Shown here: piece after piece, positions 34,515-44,445 of the stretch | Layout of the letters: each line of letters starts with the position of its first letter | Numbering within the stretch: the stretch's first letter is position 1 | Notes under the pieces: generated by a model | The model's input: only the letters and a program-made list of their open reading frames with translations | Database searches by the model: none | Told to the model about the DNA's origin: nothing | Made by a program: the position numbers and the translations under genes | Assembly: GCA_039566865.1 (NCBI GenBank) | Contig: CM076949.1 | Coordinates: 15,283,501-15,347,500, forward strand | Source of the DNA: Aurelia coerulea | Lineage: Eukaryota > Cnidaria > Scyphozoa > Semaeostomeae > Ulmaridae | Reading direction: 5' to 3' | Length of the DNA: 64,000 bases

Positions 34515-34951
34515 TAGTTCGACGTAGCCCCCGTGAAAATTGACGAAGCAACTACCCCAACAGGCTTGGATGAATGTACAATAGGAACACTTCGATTTCA
34601 ATAGCCATGGAAAAAGGACGTTTTCTATAGCCTTAACATTGTTCGACAATCGACATGGCCCACGAGAGATGCCATTAACGCTCCGAACTAAGCTGCGTGA
34701 GGACATGACACCACGTCGTGTCGCGCAGATATAAATTGAATGGCTTCATGTTCGTAAAATGACGAAAATCCGAACTTCAGAGCTCTCCTATGGCTAAACT
34801 ATCCAAGATGAAACCACAAAGCTTGAGAATTGACTTCGTTCTAAGGATGACTGTTTGCTGCCGTTTGAAATATTCTCATATGCTTATGAAGTTTCCAAAT
34901 TCCCCGATTCCCCGATTCCCATTCTCCGATTACCCGATTCCCCGTTCCCTA
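34515..34951 (-). repeat. Right arm of the 4.75-kb inverted repeat, ending in ATTCCCC units
   Basis: Reverse complement of 30,201-30,609. The last 60 bp are ATTCCCCGATTCCC-type units ending CCCGTTCCCTACA, which mirrors the TAGGGAACGG edge at 26,661. This gives the family a recognisable terminus: TAGGGAACGG plus GGGGAATC units plus a TGGAAAC edge. Confidence 0.85.
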
Positions 34952-35209
34952 CAGCAGGTGTTTTTGCCAAGCAAGTTGTTTTGCGTTAAATTGAACAATG
35001 GTTGGTTAGTAGAAAGTGTTAATGAGTCTTTAGAGGACAGTATTTAGTAATCCCATGTGTAATGGACAATGAATTTAGTGACAATATTTTGAAGTTGCTT
35101 ACGTCGTTAAAACTGTACAAATTAGGTTCGTATTCGTAGTTCAATAGTTAGTTTTTAGCCTTCGGGCTGAAAGGATCGAAACTCGCGTATGGTCTTCCAA
35201 ATATTTGGT

Positions 35210-35705
35210 AGCAGAGGATAGTTTTGCCGTGCACAAATTAGGACAGAGGAAGGGCGATTGACGAGAAGTATGACTTCAAACGCAGGTGACGAAGCAAGGA
35301 CAGAACATGGAATCGGGAGAGGGAAAGACGTGGAAGATTCGGAAGAAAATTTGGAAAACCTGGAAGCAAGAAAAAGCAAAAGCAAAGTCAGCGCCCACAC
35401 GTGCAAGAAAGCAGTTGTTGGAACTGGTGGAAAAATGGGTTTACCGGGCAGACGTCCGGTTTGATATGGGCAAGCGAAATTGGACAACACACAAGAAAGG
35501 GCACTAAAGATCATGATCGCACTCTCAGAGAATTATCAGTGGCAGAAGAATGGAAGAGCAAGATGACATGTCACTCAGGAAATGGAGCATTTGGCGCAGG
35601 AATTCGAGGAGGCACACAACAAAGTACAGGAGTATCTGGATGAAAGAAGGAAATCAGATTCGACTAAGACACAGGGATTTTACAACCCATGAGAGCATCG
35701 AAAGG
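35210..35705 (+). mobile_element. LTR-element leader with gag-like start (fragment)
   Basis: TTTGGTAGCAGAGG near 35,209 resembles a primer-binding site next to an LTR end. An ATG at 35,270 then opens MTSNAGDEARTEHGIGRGKD. Reading through two or three frame changes, the sequence stays charged and helical (e.g. RKQLLELVEKWVYRADV) and ends THESIER before a TAA-like stop near 35,708. I read it as the N-terminus of a gag of a BEL- or gypsy-like element. The assignment is tentative; no pol region follows. Confidence 0.4.
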
Positions 35706-36760
35706 TAAGCCTTGGAGCACCTAGATTTAATCAAAAGACTTATTTGCCATTTCAGAAAGCGAGATTTGATTCTTCTCGATTTCACAACAATTCTGAGCGA
35801 CAAGAAGAGCTACAGCACAAGTCAATCAATGCTGGTGGTGGCGCGAAAAGAAGCAGTTTCCAATGACCCCGGAGGAACATTCATAGCAACTGCAAGTAAC
35901 GTAGCCAGGGGGCAAGGGGGGCGGCCCGCCCCAATCATCGCCAAAGGTGGTTTTCGTGATTCGTCCAAATCCGTTGAGAAACTGAAGGGGGGGGGGTAAA
36001 TTGTATTTTCCTCCAACAGTTGCAACAGCGCTGTTTGTAAAGGTAAAAGGGGGGAAAGGAAGTCCATCCTTTAACTATTAAACAACATCTTCGCATTATT
36101 TAAGTCATAAGGATACCAAAAATTTTCTGTCAAGTCACAATTCCAAACATCTATCTTTTCAAGTCACAATTTCAAACATCTATCGTGGTATGTCTCGTAT
36201 AACATCTTACTACCGTCTCGCTTGTTATCACGTTCAGGCATTGCAGCTTTATCAGAATCAATGAATCCAACTTCGGCGCCCCTTTAACTGTGTATGTTTA
36301 TTGCATCTAATTGGGAAATCAAATTGAGTGCTTCTCAGAAATTTTTGTATTTACATTTTTCCATTAAAACATTTTACATTTTTACATTTACATTACTCCT
36401 GTATGTATTTACATTTTTCGAATTTGGCAACATGCTGCCACTTGTACAATTCATCGCGATTTCTGCACTTCCTTATACCACTTATACCTTCCTTGATGTT
36501 TATCGACAATGCCCCTCTTTTCAAAAATGCCATGGAAGTCGATGTGCGCTTCTCAAAAATTACCATGTATAATTTAAAGTTTTTGAAAATTCCGGAAAAT
36601 TAATGTGCTTCCGGCCCTAAACAGGGAGAGTGGTTTTGCTGGAAAAAAAATGGGCCAACCTGTGTTTGTACATCACTTAGTCACGCAGGCCAGACATAAC
36701 ATTGATCACATCACCACACCAGTATGGACATCTATGATACATGCATATTTGTATTTGCGT

Positions 36761-36832
36761 GGTGAGATGGCTCAACTGGTACAGCGTCTGCCATGAACGC
36801 AGAAATTTCCGAGTTCAAATCTCGGTCTCACC
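36761..36832 (+). tRNA. tRNA-like cloverleaf, probably pseudogene or SINE head
   Basis: A full cloverleaf fits 72 nt: acceptor GGTGAGA/TCTCACC (7 of 7), D-arm GCTC/CAGC (3 of 4) with an ACTGG loop, anticodon stem TCTGC/GCAGA (5 of 5), a 5-nt variable loop, and T-arm CCGAG/CTCGG (5 of 5) with loop TTCAAAT. The anticodon loop CATGAAC lacks the near-universal U33. The formal anticodon TGA (Ser) is inconsistent with the absence of a long variable arm. It is therefore probably a tRNA-derived SINE head or pseudogene. Both internal pol III promoter boxes are recognisable. Confidence 0.6.
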
Positions 36833-36877
36833 TCCATTTTTCCATTTTTCTTCATTTGCCAAAAATTTTGGTATCAA

Positions 36878-36946
36878 ATGTATGTATGTATGTATGTATG
36901 TATGTATGTATGTATGTATGTATGTATGTATGTATTTATGTATGTA
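36878..36946 (+). repeat. (TATG)n microsatellite
   Basis: About 17 copies of ATGT/TATG with one TATT variant, 45 bp after the tRNA-like sequence. The position suggests a SINE tail, but no second SINE copy is visible in the window to confirm this. Confidence 0.9.
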
Positions 36947-36971
36947 AAATACATGTAAGATATAATAATAC

Positions 36972-37150
36972 CTCGTCAGTTTCCTTATCCCCCTTACAAC
37001 ATGTTTTGACTTCATTTCCATTTTCTTTATTATTGCAGCAAGTTTCTTTTTCATTACAGCAGTTCTTGTCGGATTTTGATGAATGCTCTCTTCCAAGAGT
37101 CACAACAAGCTTGAATGTGCTTAACCAAGCTTCAAAGTCCTCCATGATTC
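36972..37150 (-). CDS. TYW1: TYW1 exon: end of flavodoxin-like domain and Cys/Lys-rich linker
   Basis: The acceptor TTTTTTTCCAG lies just before 37,150 and the donor GACGAG followed by GTATTA at 36,971. The exon has 179 nt: two bases completing a glycine codon, then 59 codons starting IMEDFEAWLSTFKL and running into a linker with CC pairs (NCCNEKETCCNN, KTCCKGD) ending KETDE. In TYW1 the sequence following the flavodoxin-like domain is H-G-x-I-x-x-D-F-x-A-W, and then a Cys/Lys-rich stretch, which matches. It joins in frame to the exon at 44,204-44,303 (GG + IMEDF) and to 20,289-20,396. The downstream intron is 16.6 kb and holds a LINE, inverted repeats and other elements. Confidence 0.85.
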
Positions 37151-37159
37151 CTGGAAAAA

Positions 37160-37970
37160 AATATTTGCTATCAATATACGACTTCACATACGTCACGACT
37201 AAAAGAAGTAAACCTTGATCTTGCGCTTGCAATTTGTGTTTCAAACGTTTGATATCAAATTGTGGAAAGTTCAGTCATTTAAGGTTATTGTACCCCTTCG
37301 GTGACCATTCTTCTTTTTTTTTGGCTGTCTCATAAGCGACATTAGACGCAAAATCTATACATAATTCGATTCTTCATTAAATGGAGAGTATTTATCAGCC
37401 AAAAAAAGTCACATGTCTAAGAATGGTGCACGATACATCAGAAAATGTGAAAATCAGACCTTCCTCCTTCAATAACCGCCCTGTAACCCAAATAAGCTTC
37501 ACAAAAGGACTGTTGCGAGGAGTGGAAATGAGCTCGAAACAGAAAAGAGGTTTAAATACTTTGGGGGTTGGATTGCTTCTACTGAAAAGGATGTCAAAAC
37601 AAGAAAAAATTCTCGCTTAGAGTAGTCTAGCTTAAATAAAATGAATTGGAAAATAAGAATCTTTAACCAAAATCCTACCGGGCTTTTTTTAATTCAACAT
37701 AGCCGGGAAGCAAGGGGGGGGTACCAATGGGAAATCATTCAAACTTGGCAAGGGCGTAGTCCTAACTATTCTTAGCCGATTGGTAGTTTTGGGCGTGGCC
37801 ACCTCATTAGGTGACGTCACTATGACGTCATAATGCTGGAAAAAGTCAAAATATGTGGTTTTCCGGTTGACTTGTTCTAAAAACAGAGTAAATGTAATAT
37901 GAATCACGCTTTCCAATCTTATTTGGGGTATCATTCCTTTCCAATTCAAATATGATGCATAGAGCTGTAT
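37160..37970. other. Intronic DNA, no supported gene
   Basis: TYW1 intron. A plus-strand frame at 37,381-37,620 has an ATG and 79 codons but no motif I recognise. From 37,690 a GGGGGGGTACC block and a GACGTCACTATGACGTCA palindrome resemble edges of known invertebrate MITE types, without a confirmed partner. Confidence 0.4.
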
Positions 37971-37972
37971 GG

Positions 37973-38341
37973 TGGCCCTTGAGGGCCATTTGAATTTTCT
38001 AAGTTTTTTCGTATTTTCTTTTTTGGTTTTTTTTCCTCAATTAATATTTTTTTCTAAATTTTTCATTTTCTATTGTTTTATTTTTCATTTTGTTAAAAAT
38101 CATTACATTCTTTTTCTTTGTTGATATTCTTTTTGTTTTTTAATTTTCTCTTTTCTAAATTTTTCAATTTGTGATCTTCTAATTTTTTTTAATTTTTCAC
38201 TTTCATATTATTCTCTGTCAATTTTCATTTTTTATTTTCTTTCACTTTTCAATCATTTCTCTTTCAAAATTATTCTATTATCTCTATTGAATTTTTGAAG
38301 ACAAATTTTGTAAAGGAAAAAGAATTTGTTTGCAACCCAGG
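37973..38341 (+). repeat. T-rich dispersed repeat, inverted relative to 40,482-40,846
   Basis: Begins GGCCCTTGAGGGCCATTTGA, followed by about 300 bp of T-rich sequence, and ends near TTTGTTTGCAACCCAG. The whole block recurs in reverse complement at 40,482-40,846 (ending TGGCCCTTACGGGCC). The short GGCCC...GGGCC palindrome marks one end in both copies. Confidence 0.8.
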
Positions 38342-38445
38342 AAGGCCATAGCAACAGCCTCGCATTCGCACAAGTACCTAGCAACCAGCTTTTCGCGCCT
38401 TAAGAAGGCAAAATAACATAAGACATCGGAGTTTTTGCGTGTAAT

Positions 38446-39269
38446 ATGGCCGCTGCTGGTGACTGGATGGCAGATCAAACTTTACTCGAGGATCTCGCAA
38501 AGTATGTTGAGGCTAACCTTAAGAGAACGGAGATTCTGGATTTTATGAAGAGGGATTATTCCCAGTATCTTTGGAGCTTGCGCACCCTCACTCGTCGCCT
38601 TGCTTTCTTTAAAATTACTCTCAAGTACCGAATAATCGTCCCCCCCCCCGCTTATTAATTTTTGAAAAATTTTCCAACCCCCCCCCCACATTTATTCCAA
38701 CCCCCCCCCCTTTATTAATTCTTGAAAAGAGAAGTAATAGTGAACAAATTTTTTCAATAATTCCTGCTAAGCAAATGTACTTACTGTATTTATTAACTTT
38801 ATTCTTCTTTGTTTGTCTGACCCGTGTTACATATGTGTTTTACATACGTGGTACCCATGTTAGATACGTGTTTTACTAAGAAAACGAAAAACGACTATTC
38901 TCAATTTTTCCAACCCCCCGATTGTTCCAACCACCCCCGATTATTATTATATTGAACCATTTCCAACCCCCCCCCCTTCCCGATTATTCTCACCCCCCCC
39001 CCCCCCCCCGTTTATTCGGTACTTGAGAGTACATGCATTGACTACGGAGTAAACAATGACAATCTACGGGAGATCGTACAAAAAGAGCTGGTAGATGGCC
39101 CTGGGGCATGTTTGGAATACCGTGCGCTGCACAAAAAATGCGAGAGGAGCACGGTTTGAAGGTACCGAGGAATTTGGTGTACAACATGATATAGATCCAC
39201 TGGCCTCGAAAACAGACGGAATGTTGGGAAATCTAAAAGGAACAGGAGACCAAGACCATTTACATCAAA
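38446..39269 (+). pseudogene. Helix-turn-helix protein fragment split by a MITE
   Basis: The ATG at 38,446 opens MAAAGDWMADQTLLEDLAK, then LKRTEILDFMKRDYSQYLWS and LRTLTRRLAFF, a helix-turn-helix-like N-terminus. At 38,618 a 412-bp MITE interrupts the frame. Removing it with one TA lets the frame continue ITCIDYGVNNDNLREIVQ and KELVDGPGACLEYRALHKK. After that, single-base slips near 39,135 (A-run) and 39,198 break the frame; the last part reads NLKGTGDQDHLHQR before a donor-like AAAG/GTATGC. The layout recalls cnidarian proteins in which such a domain precedes an integrase core (domesticated or transposon-derived), but no integrase catalytic region is in the window. Identity tentative. Confidence 0.6.
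38618..39029. mobile_element. 412-bp mariner-like MITE with TA duplication
   Basis: Terminal inverted repeats CTCTCAAGTACCGAATAA (left) and TTATTCGGTACTTGAGAG (right) are perfect over 18 bp. TA flanks both sides (38,616-38,617 and 39,030-39,031). The interior is made of C-runs separated by TTATT/TTCCAA blocks. Clean excision would rejoin the split reading frame, which independently supports the boundaries. Confidence 0.85.
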
Positions 39270-39461
39270 GGTATGCACTGTATGTAACTGTATAGTGTAT
39301 TTCTTTAGGCCTATGATTTGTATGCATGAAAATTAATGTTTGAGTCAGCTGTTACACGTATTTTTTATAGGAAACTGCCCATAAGAAACTTAACTTTCAG
39401 ATCGCCAAAAAAGGTTATGAAACTTTAGTACTGGAAAAATAAAAGTTAAGAAACTATTTAC

Positions 39462-39752
39462 TTTGATAAAGAAAATCCTTGACATATTTTTATTTTACTT
39501 TCACTTGTTTCCTGTATCATATTACTTGTAGGGGACTTGAGTAATGTCTAAACATTTAGAAGGCTTAAAAACATTGTCTTGACAAGTTCATGAGGGCACA
39601 GGTAATGAGCATGAAGATTTTTATGGAACCTCTAACTCGAAGGAACTCGTAAGAAACTTTGAGTACTCAAAATCTGACAATTTTAAGAAACTTTCGGCAC
39701 TAGCCCAAATTCTTAGTTTCTTATTAAAAAAATACTTGTAGCTAAAGTATGG
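39462..39752 (-). repeat. Dispersed repeat, inverted relative to 5,336-5,625
   Basis: Contains TTTGAGTACTCAAAATCTGA, CTAGCCCAAATTCTTAGTTTC and CTTGTTTCCTGTATCATATTAC, mirrored from the earlier copy. Non-coding. Confidence 0.6.
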
Positions 39753-39825
39753 CTGAAAAAGCAACGATTTCATAGCAGAATGACAATGACAGCTAAATAG
39801 TAATTGCCAAATCTTGATAAGCAAG

Positions 39826-40215
39826 GGCGGGGGGGTACTTCACTATAAATTTATACAGGCCGGGTGTGCGCCGCGATTTCCATTATGACCCAATCCCAGA
39901 ATTTTGGTCCGATATTTATATCCTATCCCAGAATATAGGTCAGATATTGATACCCAATCTCAGAATTTTGAAGAAGTAACAAAGAACAATTCAACGTTAA
40001 ATAGCATTCAATTTCAAGGAGAAAGAATGGATTTCCTCTCAGATATGGTCACAAGCAGAACAAATCTGTTCTGAATCAATAGGGACATTCAACACCCATT
40101 ACCAGAATCTTTAGTATAACAGTTAACCCCAATCCCAGAAAATTCCAAGTGAAAGTATACCCCAATCACAGAAAATTTCCAGTAAAAGTACACCCCATTC
40201 CCAGAATTTTTAGGC
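39826..40215 (+). repeat. MITE-like block with repeated CCCAGAATTTT motif
   Basis: Starts GGGCGGGGGGGTACTTCAC and repeats ATCCCAGAAT-type motifs about eight times. It resembles the MITE at 8,239-8,590 in having a G-run start and an A-rich internal repeat (CCCTAAAATTT there), but the matching right end is lost where the LINE RT fragment begins. Confidence 0.5.
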
Positions 40216-40244
40216 CAAAAACTATCCAAAACTGGCGCACATCC

Positions 40245-40481
40245 TTGTCAGACCCGATAGTGAAGAATGCTTGGATGAAGTTTGCATGGATGAAAAATTA
40301 CACAGAAGATAGGACACAGTTTGTGGAGATCAATCATAAAAGATCTTCAGTCAGGAACATAAATTACGGTATACCACAAGGATCTATGTTTGGACCAAGA
40401 CTGTTTTCTATTTTTGTGAATGATCTACCCACGTGCAACACAACAGGAGAGTTAAATATGTATGCAGACGATACATGGGCC
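40245..40481 (+). pseudogene. LINE reverse transcriptase fragment, motifs A-side to C
   Basis: Reads KNYTEDRTQFVEINHKRSS, YGIPQGSMFGPRLFSIFVND (motif B) and MYADDT (motif C). Right after YADDT the T-rich dispersed repeat (40,482-40,846) begins, so that repeat inserted into the LINE. The upstream RT parts are missing. Confidence 0.85.
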
Positions 40482-40846
40482 GCAAAAAAGTTTTTTTGCT
40501 TTACAAACTTTTCTTCAAAATTTCAGTAGAGATAATGAAATAATTTTGAAAGAGAAATGATTAAAAACTGAAAGAAGAAAAAAATTAAAATTGACAGAAA
40601 ATAATATGTAAAATGAAAAATTAATAAATTTAAAAAAAATTAGAATATTACAAAATTGAAAAATTTAGAAAAAGAGAAAAATTTTAAAAAAAAAAAAAAA
40701 GTGGAATGATTCTTTAACAAAATGAAAAATAAAACAATAGAAACCAACAAATTTAGAAAAGAAAAAATAGTAATTGAGGAAAAAGAAAAAAGTATAAAAG
40801 AAAATACGAAAAACTTAGAAAATTCAAATGGCCCTTACGGGCCACG
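40482..40846 (-). repeat. T-rich dispersed repeat (A-rich on this strand)
   Basis: Inverted copy of 37,973-38,341; the ends GGGCCGCAAAAAAG and TGGCCCTTACGGGCC are clear. The junction inside a LINE coding region defines one exact edge of this element. Confidence 0.8.
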
Positions 40847-40867
40847 TTTTAGACAGTTATTTTGGAA

Positions 40868-41345
40868 GAACATAAGATCCTTTTGGATGATTACAAAGTC
40901 CGTCCTGAGCTAAGCAAGCATAAGAAAATCTGAAAATTGATTTCTTCATAACCCCAAATGATCGTTGATGCTGTTTTTAGCTTCAGTCAGAGAGATGAGT
41001 GTTGCTGCTAAAGTCGCCTTTAATAGAAAATCAAGCGCCTTGTATGTCTCAAATTAGATGTCATGTGAGATTTCCGATAATGCAAAATTACTTATGTTTA
41101 TGTAGAACCCTGCAGAATGTTTCTATTCGCGGGCATCTAGTTTGAGACAAGCAGTCACGAAAATAACCTCCGTGCAGAATCGTATGCATGAAGATGTTTT
41201 AGTTCAGTGTGATCATGTGCCTTCCCCCAGTCAATGGGGCCATTGTTTGCTGGAATTCTGCACCTTTCCCTCAACTTCACCTGCGACGTTTGCATCCGTA
41301 GCTGTGTAGGAGGACGGTCCTTCTACCTTCGGTGAAGCTGCGAAT
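40868..41345 (+). repeat. Dispersed repeat, inverted relative to 25,529-26,112
   Basis: See the partner copy. Edges here are GGATGATTACAAAGTCCG and CTTCTACCTTCGGTGAAGC. No conserved frame. Confidence 0.7.
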
Positions 41346-42239
41346 GCTAGCCTCTGTGCAGGCCTCCGGTTACATCATCCCCCAAGGTTGACTTATTTGC
41401 ATAATGAATACTATCAATAAGTGGCTAATGATGCGTTCGTTCTAGAAAACGATTGTTTTAACATCATTAAGCTGCTAATGAAGTCAAGAACGTGCCAATT
41501 CTGAGTAAATTTGTTGTTGTGCCAGGGTAAACATCATGGTGATTCATCCATCTTACGGTGTCAAATCTGTCTAACATGAAATAAGCCGACGTCAAATGTT
41601 GCTATAGGATCGCGGGAAACTTCTGTCTTGCATGCGCTTTCTGTGCGCTTTATTTACTTCAGTGCCAATTAGCAGAGATAAAACGTTAATTAATTGTTTT
41701 AACGAGCGTGACGGACTTTCTTTCTTTCTTTCTGTCTTTCTTTCTTTCTGACTTTCTGACTTTCTGACTGACATCGGAGCCCCTTCTTAGATTACAAAGG
41801 ACTTTGTTATCAAAAATGACAAAAATTGATGACGTCATAACTACAAACTGTGTTTTTTCACCAAAAATTGATAAAAATTGGCTCAAAATGCTTTAAAATT
41901 ATTGCATGATGCAATTCTATACATTTTAACAATATCTGTTGGAAGGAGCTTCAAAATTTGCCAACATGACCATAAATGGCGGCCCAAGTGACGCCTTCAT
42001 TTAAGAATGCTGACGTCAGCCAATTCCATTGTTATTAATAACAATAAAAAGCTATTTGTTTGCTGATCTTTTGAAGTACAATAGTCAACATTTGGAACTA
42101 ATTCTGGGAGTAAAAGTATCAAAAACAATAATTTTTTCAATACCTTGCTCCAAATATAGTAGTGTCACCTGTCACGTGACACCCCTTGTTCAAAAAATGT
42201 ATTGTCAAAATGCAGCTAGTAGATAATTCGTAATTGTCA
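41346..42239. other. No gene seen; (TTTC)n-type microsatellite
   Basis: An imperfect TTTCTTTC/TTTCTGAC run lies at 41,716-41,772. The rest is AT-rich and unassigned TYW1 intron sequence. Confidence 0.5.
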
Positions 42240-42880
42240 GAGAGTTATAATAGCCTACATGTGATCTGTAGCTACTTAACTGGTAGAAAACAAGGGTTAA
42301 GATTGGTTCGACCTTCAGTGACTGGCTTGATATCACATCAGGAGTTCCGCAGGGCCCTATTTTAGGACCCCAACTTTTCAACATTTTTATAAGTTTTCTT
42401 CATAAAAGAGTCTAAAATATGCAACTTTGCAGATGATAATACCATCTTTGCCTCTGGGCAAAACACAGAGCAAGTAGCTGTATCTTTATAAATTGACCTA
42501 ATGCACACTCTTGAATGGTTTGATTCTAATCGTATGGTAGCGAAGCACGGAAAATTCCAGGTAATGCTTCTAGGTCTGAATACAAACCAGAAGTTGTGTA
42601 TTGAAATTGATAATTTGGTCATCAAGACTACAGATTCCATAAAGCTCCTTGGAATTACAATAGACTCCAAACTGAAATGCTTGATGAGATATCTGATGTC
42701 ATTGGCAACGACAGAACTCAACTGCCTGACTATCATTTATATGATCTTCTTCTTTTTGGAAGAAATGCATATAACGAGAAAGAAAACAAAATGGTACTAA
42801 AATGTACTGTTGAGTTCGTCAAGCAAACTAAACGATTTCAATGAGTTTTGGTCGTTGTCTCCTATATCTGGTAGATTTAA
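42240..42880 (+). pseudogene. Degenerate CR1/L2-like LINE RT fragment
   Basis: Three frames give SYLTGRKQG, a damaged motif B (about 42,340-42,385), KICNFADDNTIFASGQN (motif C, FADD) at 42,415-42,465, then EWFDSNRMVAKHGKFQVMLLGL and SIKLLGITIDSKLKC. From about 42,690 the sequence switches to a different LINE-like tail (LPDYHLYDLLLFGRNAYNEK). Multiple stops; dead. Confidence 0.75.
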
Positions 42881-43369
42881 TTCTGTGACCTAGGATTGCG
42901 ATGATGATGTATGCATAGTTTGTACTTTGTACTGTATTGTAATTTTTAGTCTATGTATCTGTCCCTAAGGGTGGCTTTGCCCTTCCCTCTGGTGAGCGAC
43001 GGGATTCCGTTGTTGGGGGCTCGTCTTTTTGCACTTGAGGCACCGTTCTGGACTTTCTTTCGACACATAAACCACGGCAATGCAACAAAGTTATATTGAT
43101 CTGGCTTTGCTGCGTGCGCCACATCAAAAAATCGCCTAAAGTGTAAATTCGGCCTTAGTCTTTTCTTAGTAGTGTAACGTTAATTTCCTTTGTAAAGCAC
43201 TAGTAAATTTGTGATGTTGTGTGGAGGCAACTCCATAATGTTATGTTTTTGCCTCTACCTTAACAATTAAATTTGAGTTTTGTTTTTAGTCTGGGTCTAT
43301 ATGTCATTCCGTGCAATTTTCGTGTTAAAATTGATTTTTCAACGAATTCCTACGTAACTTTTGATGCTG
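42881..43369. other. No gene seen; possible LINE 3' untranslated region
   Basis: No coding frame. A block near 42,960-43,030 (GGGTGGCTTTGCCCTTCCC) has stem-forming G/C repeats and may belong to the 3' end of the preceding LINE. Confidence 0.35.
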
Positions 43370-43810
43370 AATCCGAAAATCAATTTTCCCAAGCCGAAAA
43401 ATAACCAGGAAACATCAATGTCAGGCAAGTTTCGATGCCTTTGATGCCATTAAAAATAGTATAAAGATTATAAAAACCTTCTATGTTCACCTTATAACGT
43501 AGTTTAGAGAGCGTAAATGCTATATTTGAGGTGCTGAGTTCGTAAAGCAATGTTTCACAGCCAAAAAAATTCCAGGAAACATCAATTTCCGGCATGTTTC
43601 GATGCCTTTGATGCCATAAAATAGTATCAAAATTATAAAAATGTTCTATGTTCACCTTATAACGTAGTTTAGAGAGCGTAAATGCAATATTTGAGGTGCT
43701 GAACCGAAAAACAATGTTCCAGAGCCAAAAAATTCCAGGAAGCATCAATTTCCGGCATGTTTCGATGCCTTTGATGCCATAATAGTATCAAAATCATAAA
43801 AATCTTCTAA
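43370..43810 (+). repeat. Tandem repeat, about 166-bp unit, 2.6 copies
   Basis: GATGCCTTTGATGCCAT recurs at about 43,433, 43,601 and 43,766, each followed by a TAGTAT...ATAAAAA block. TTCACCTTATAACGTAGTTT recurs twice. Frames inside translate to repeated peptides only because of the unit length. Confidence 0.85.
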
Positions 43811-44203
43811 TAAAAATTTTGCCTTTCTAAATTTTACCAATATAAAAAAATGAGCAGCTATACGATGGGTGATAACAACAAAGTAGTTGTAGCTGTTGAT
43901 AATTGTCAAAATTCTGCATTGAAACTGTCTGCGTTAACTTTTCATCCTTCAGTCAAATCCTTCATCAATGACTCAAGGCAGCCACGCAATTAGTTGCCCA
44001 AATTTAGTATCACAGGCAAAGTGAGTCCCACCATTTTTGATCGATTGATAGCAAACAATCCTTACCCCAGCTGCCTCTGCCTTTGAAAGAGATTGTAGCT
44101 CGGTTTACTGCCTAACAATTCTAAAAACAACACTAAAGCAAATTTTTTGGTATTCTAAGAGTCGAAGGCCATACCTTGGAACCATAGAATGGAGCATACT
44201 TAC

Positions 44204-44303
44204 CCCCTTGGTTGCTAGTGGCTGTGTTTTCATCACCAAGACCTGTTGGAAACATTTTTGAACCAGAAAGCTTCTTCAGTGATTTATCCAGTGTTTTTGC
44301 GGC
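44204..44303 (-). CDS. TYW1: TYW1 exon: C-terminal part of flavodoxin-like domain
   Basis: The acceptor ATTCCCTAG precedes 44,303 and a perfect donor GTAAGT starts at 44,203. The exon is 100 nt: 33 codons beginning AAKTLDKSLKKLSGSK, then MFPTGLGDENTATSNQG, plus one base (G) that completes GGA with the next exon. The pattern K-x-L-D-K ... G-x-G-D is the last helix/strand region of the TYW1 flavodoxin-like domain, just before the FEAW motif encoded at 36,972-37,150. Phase 1 at its end and the two-base start of the next exon agree exactly. The preceding exon (expected to carry the GLGNS-type motif) was not found to the right. Confidence 0.8.
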
Positions 44304-44445
44304 CTAGGGAATTTATCTGAGGTTAATCAATGAGCCCTTCAAAACACGAAACATGTTGAAATTGTTAACATGTTGACTTACCTCGTTGAAAAGAAATTAT
44401 TTTGATATGTATTCAATTAAAATTGGACAGTTCGTTGGAAAGTGC

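Noticed and set aside
36815..37096. Minus-strand frame with IHTYIHTY repeats
   Set aside because: Translation of the TATG microsatellite joined to the TYW1 exon in another frame.
37381..37620. 79-codon plus-strand frame with ATG
   Set aside because: No recognisable domain, no splice context and lies in a TYW1 intron; cannot be supported.
43380..43748. 122-codon minus-strand frame with internal peptide repeats
   Set aside because: Runs through a 166-bp non-coding tandem repeat; no motif, and indels between units break similarity.
44066..44111. Exon-like segment on the minus strand (acceptor TTGTTAG, donor GTAAGG)
   Set aside because: The TYW1 exons on either side join exactly in phase without it, and 46 nt would break the frame.
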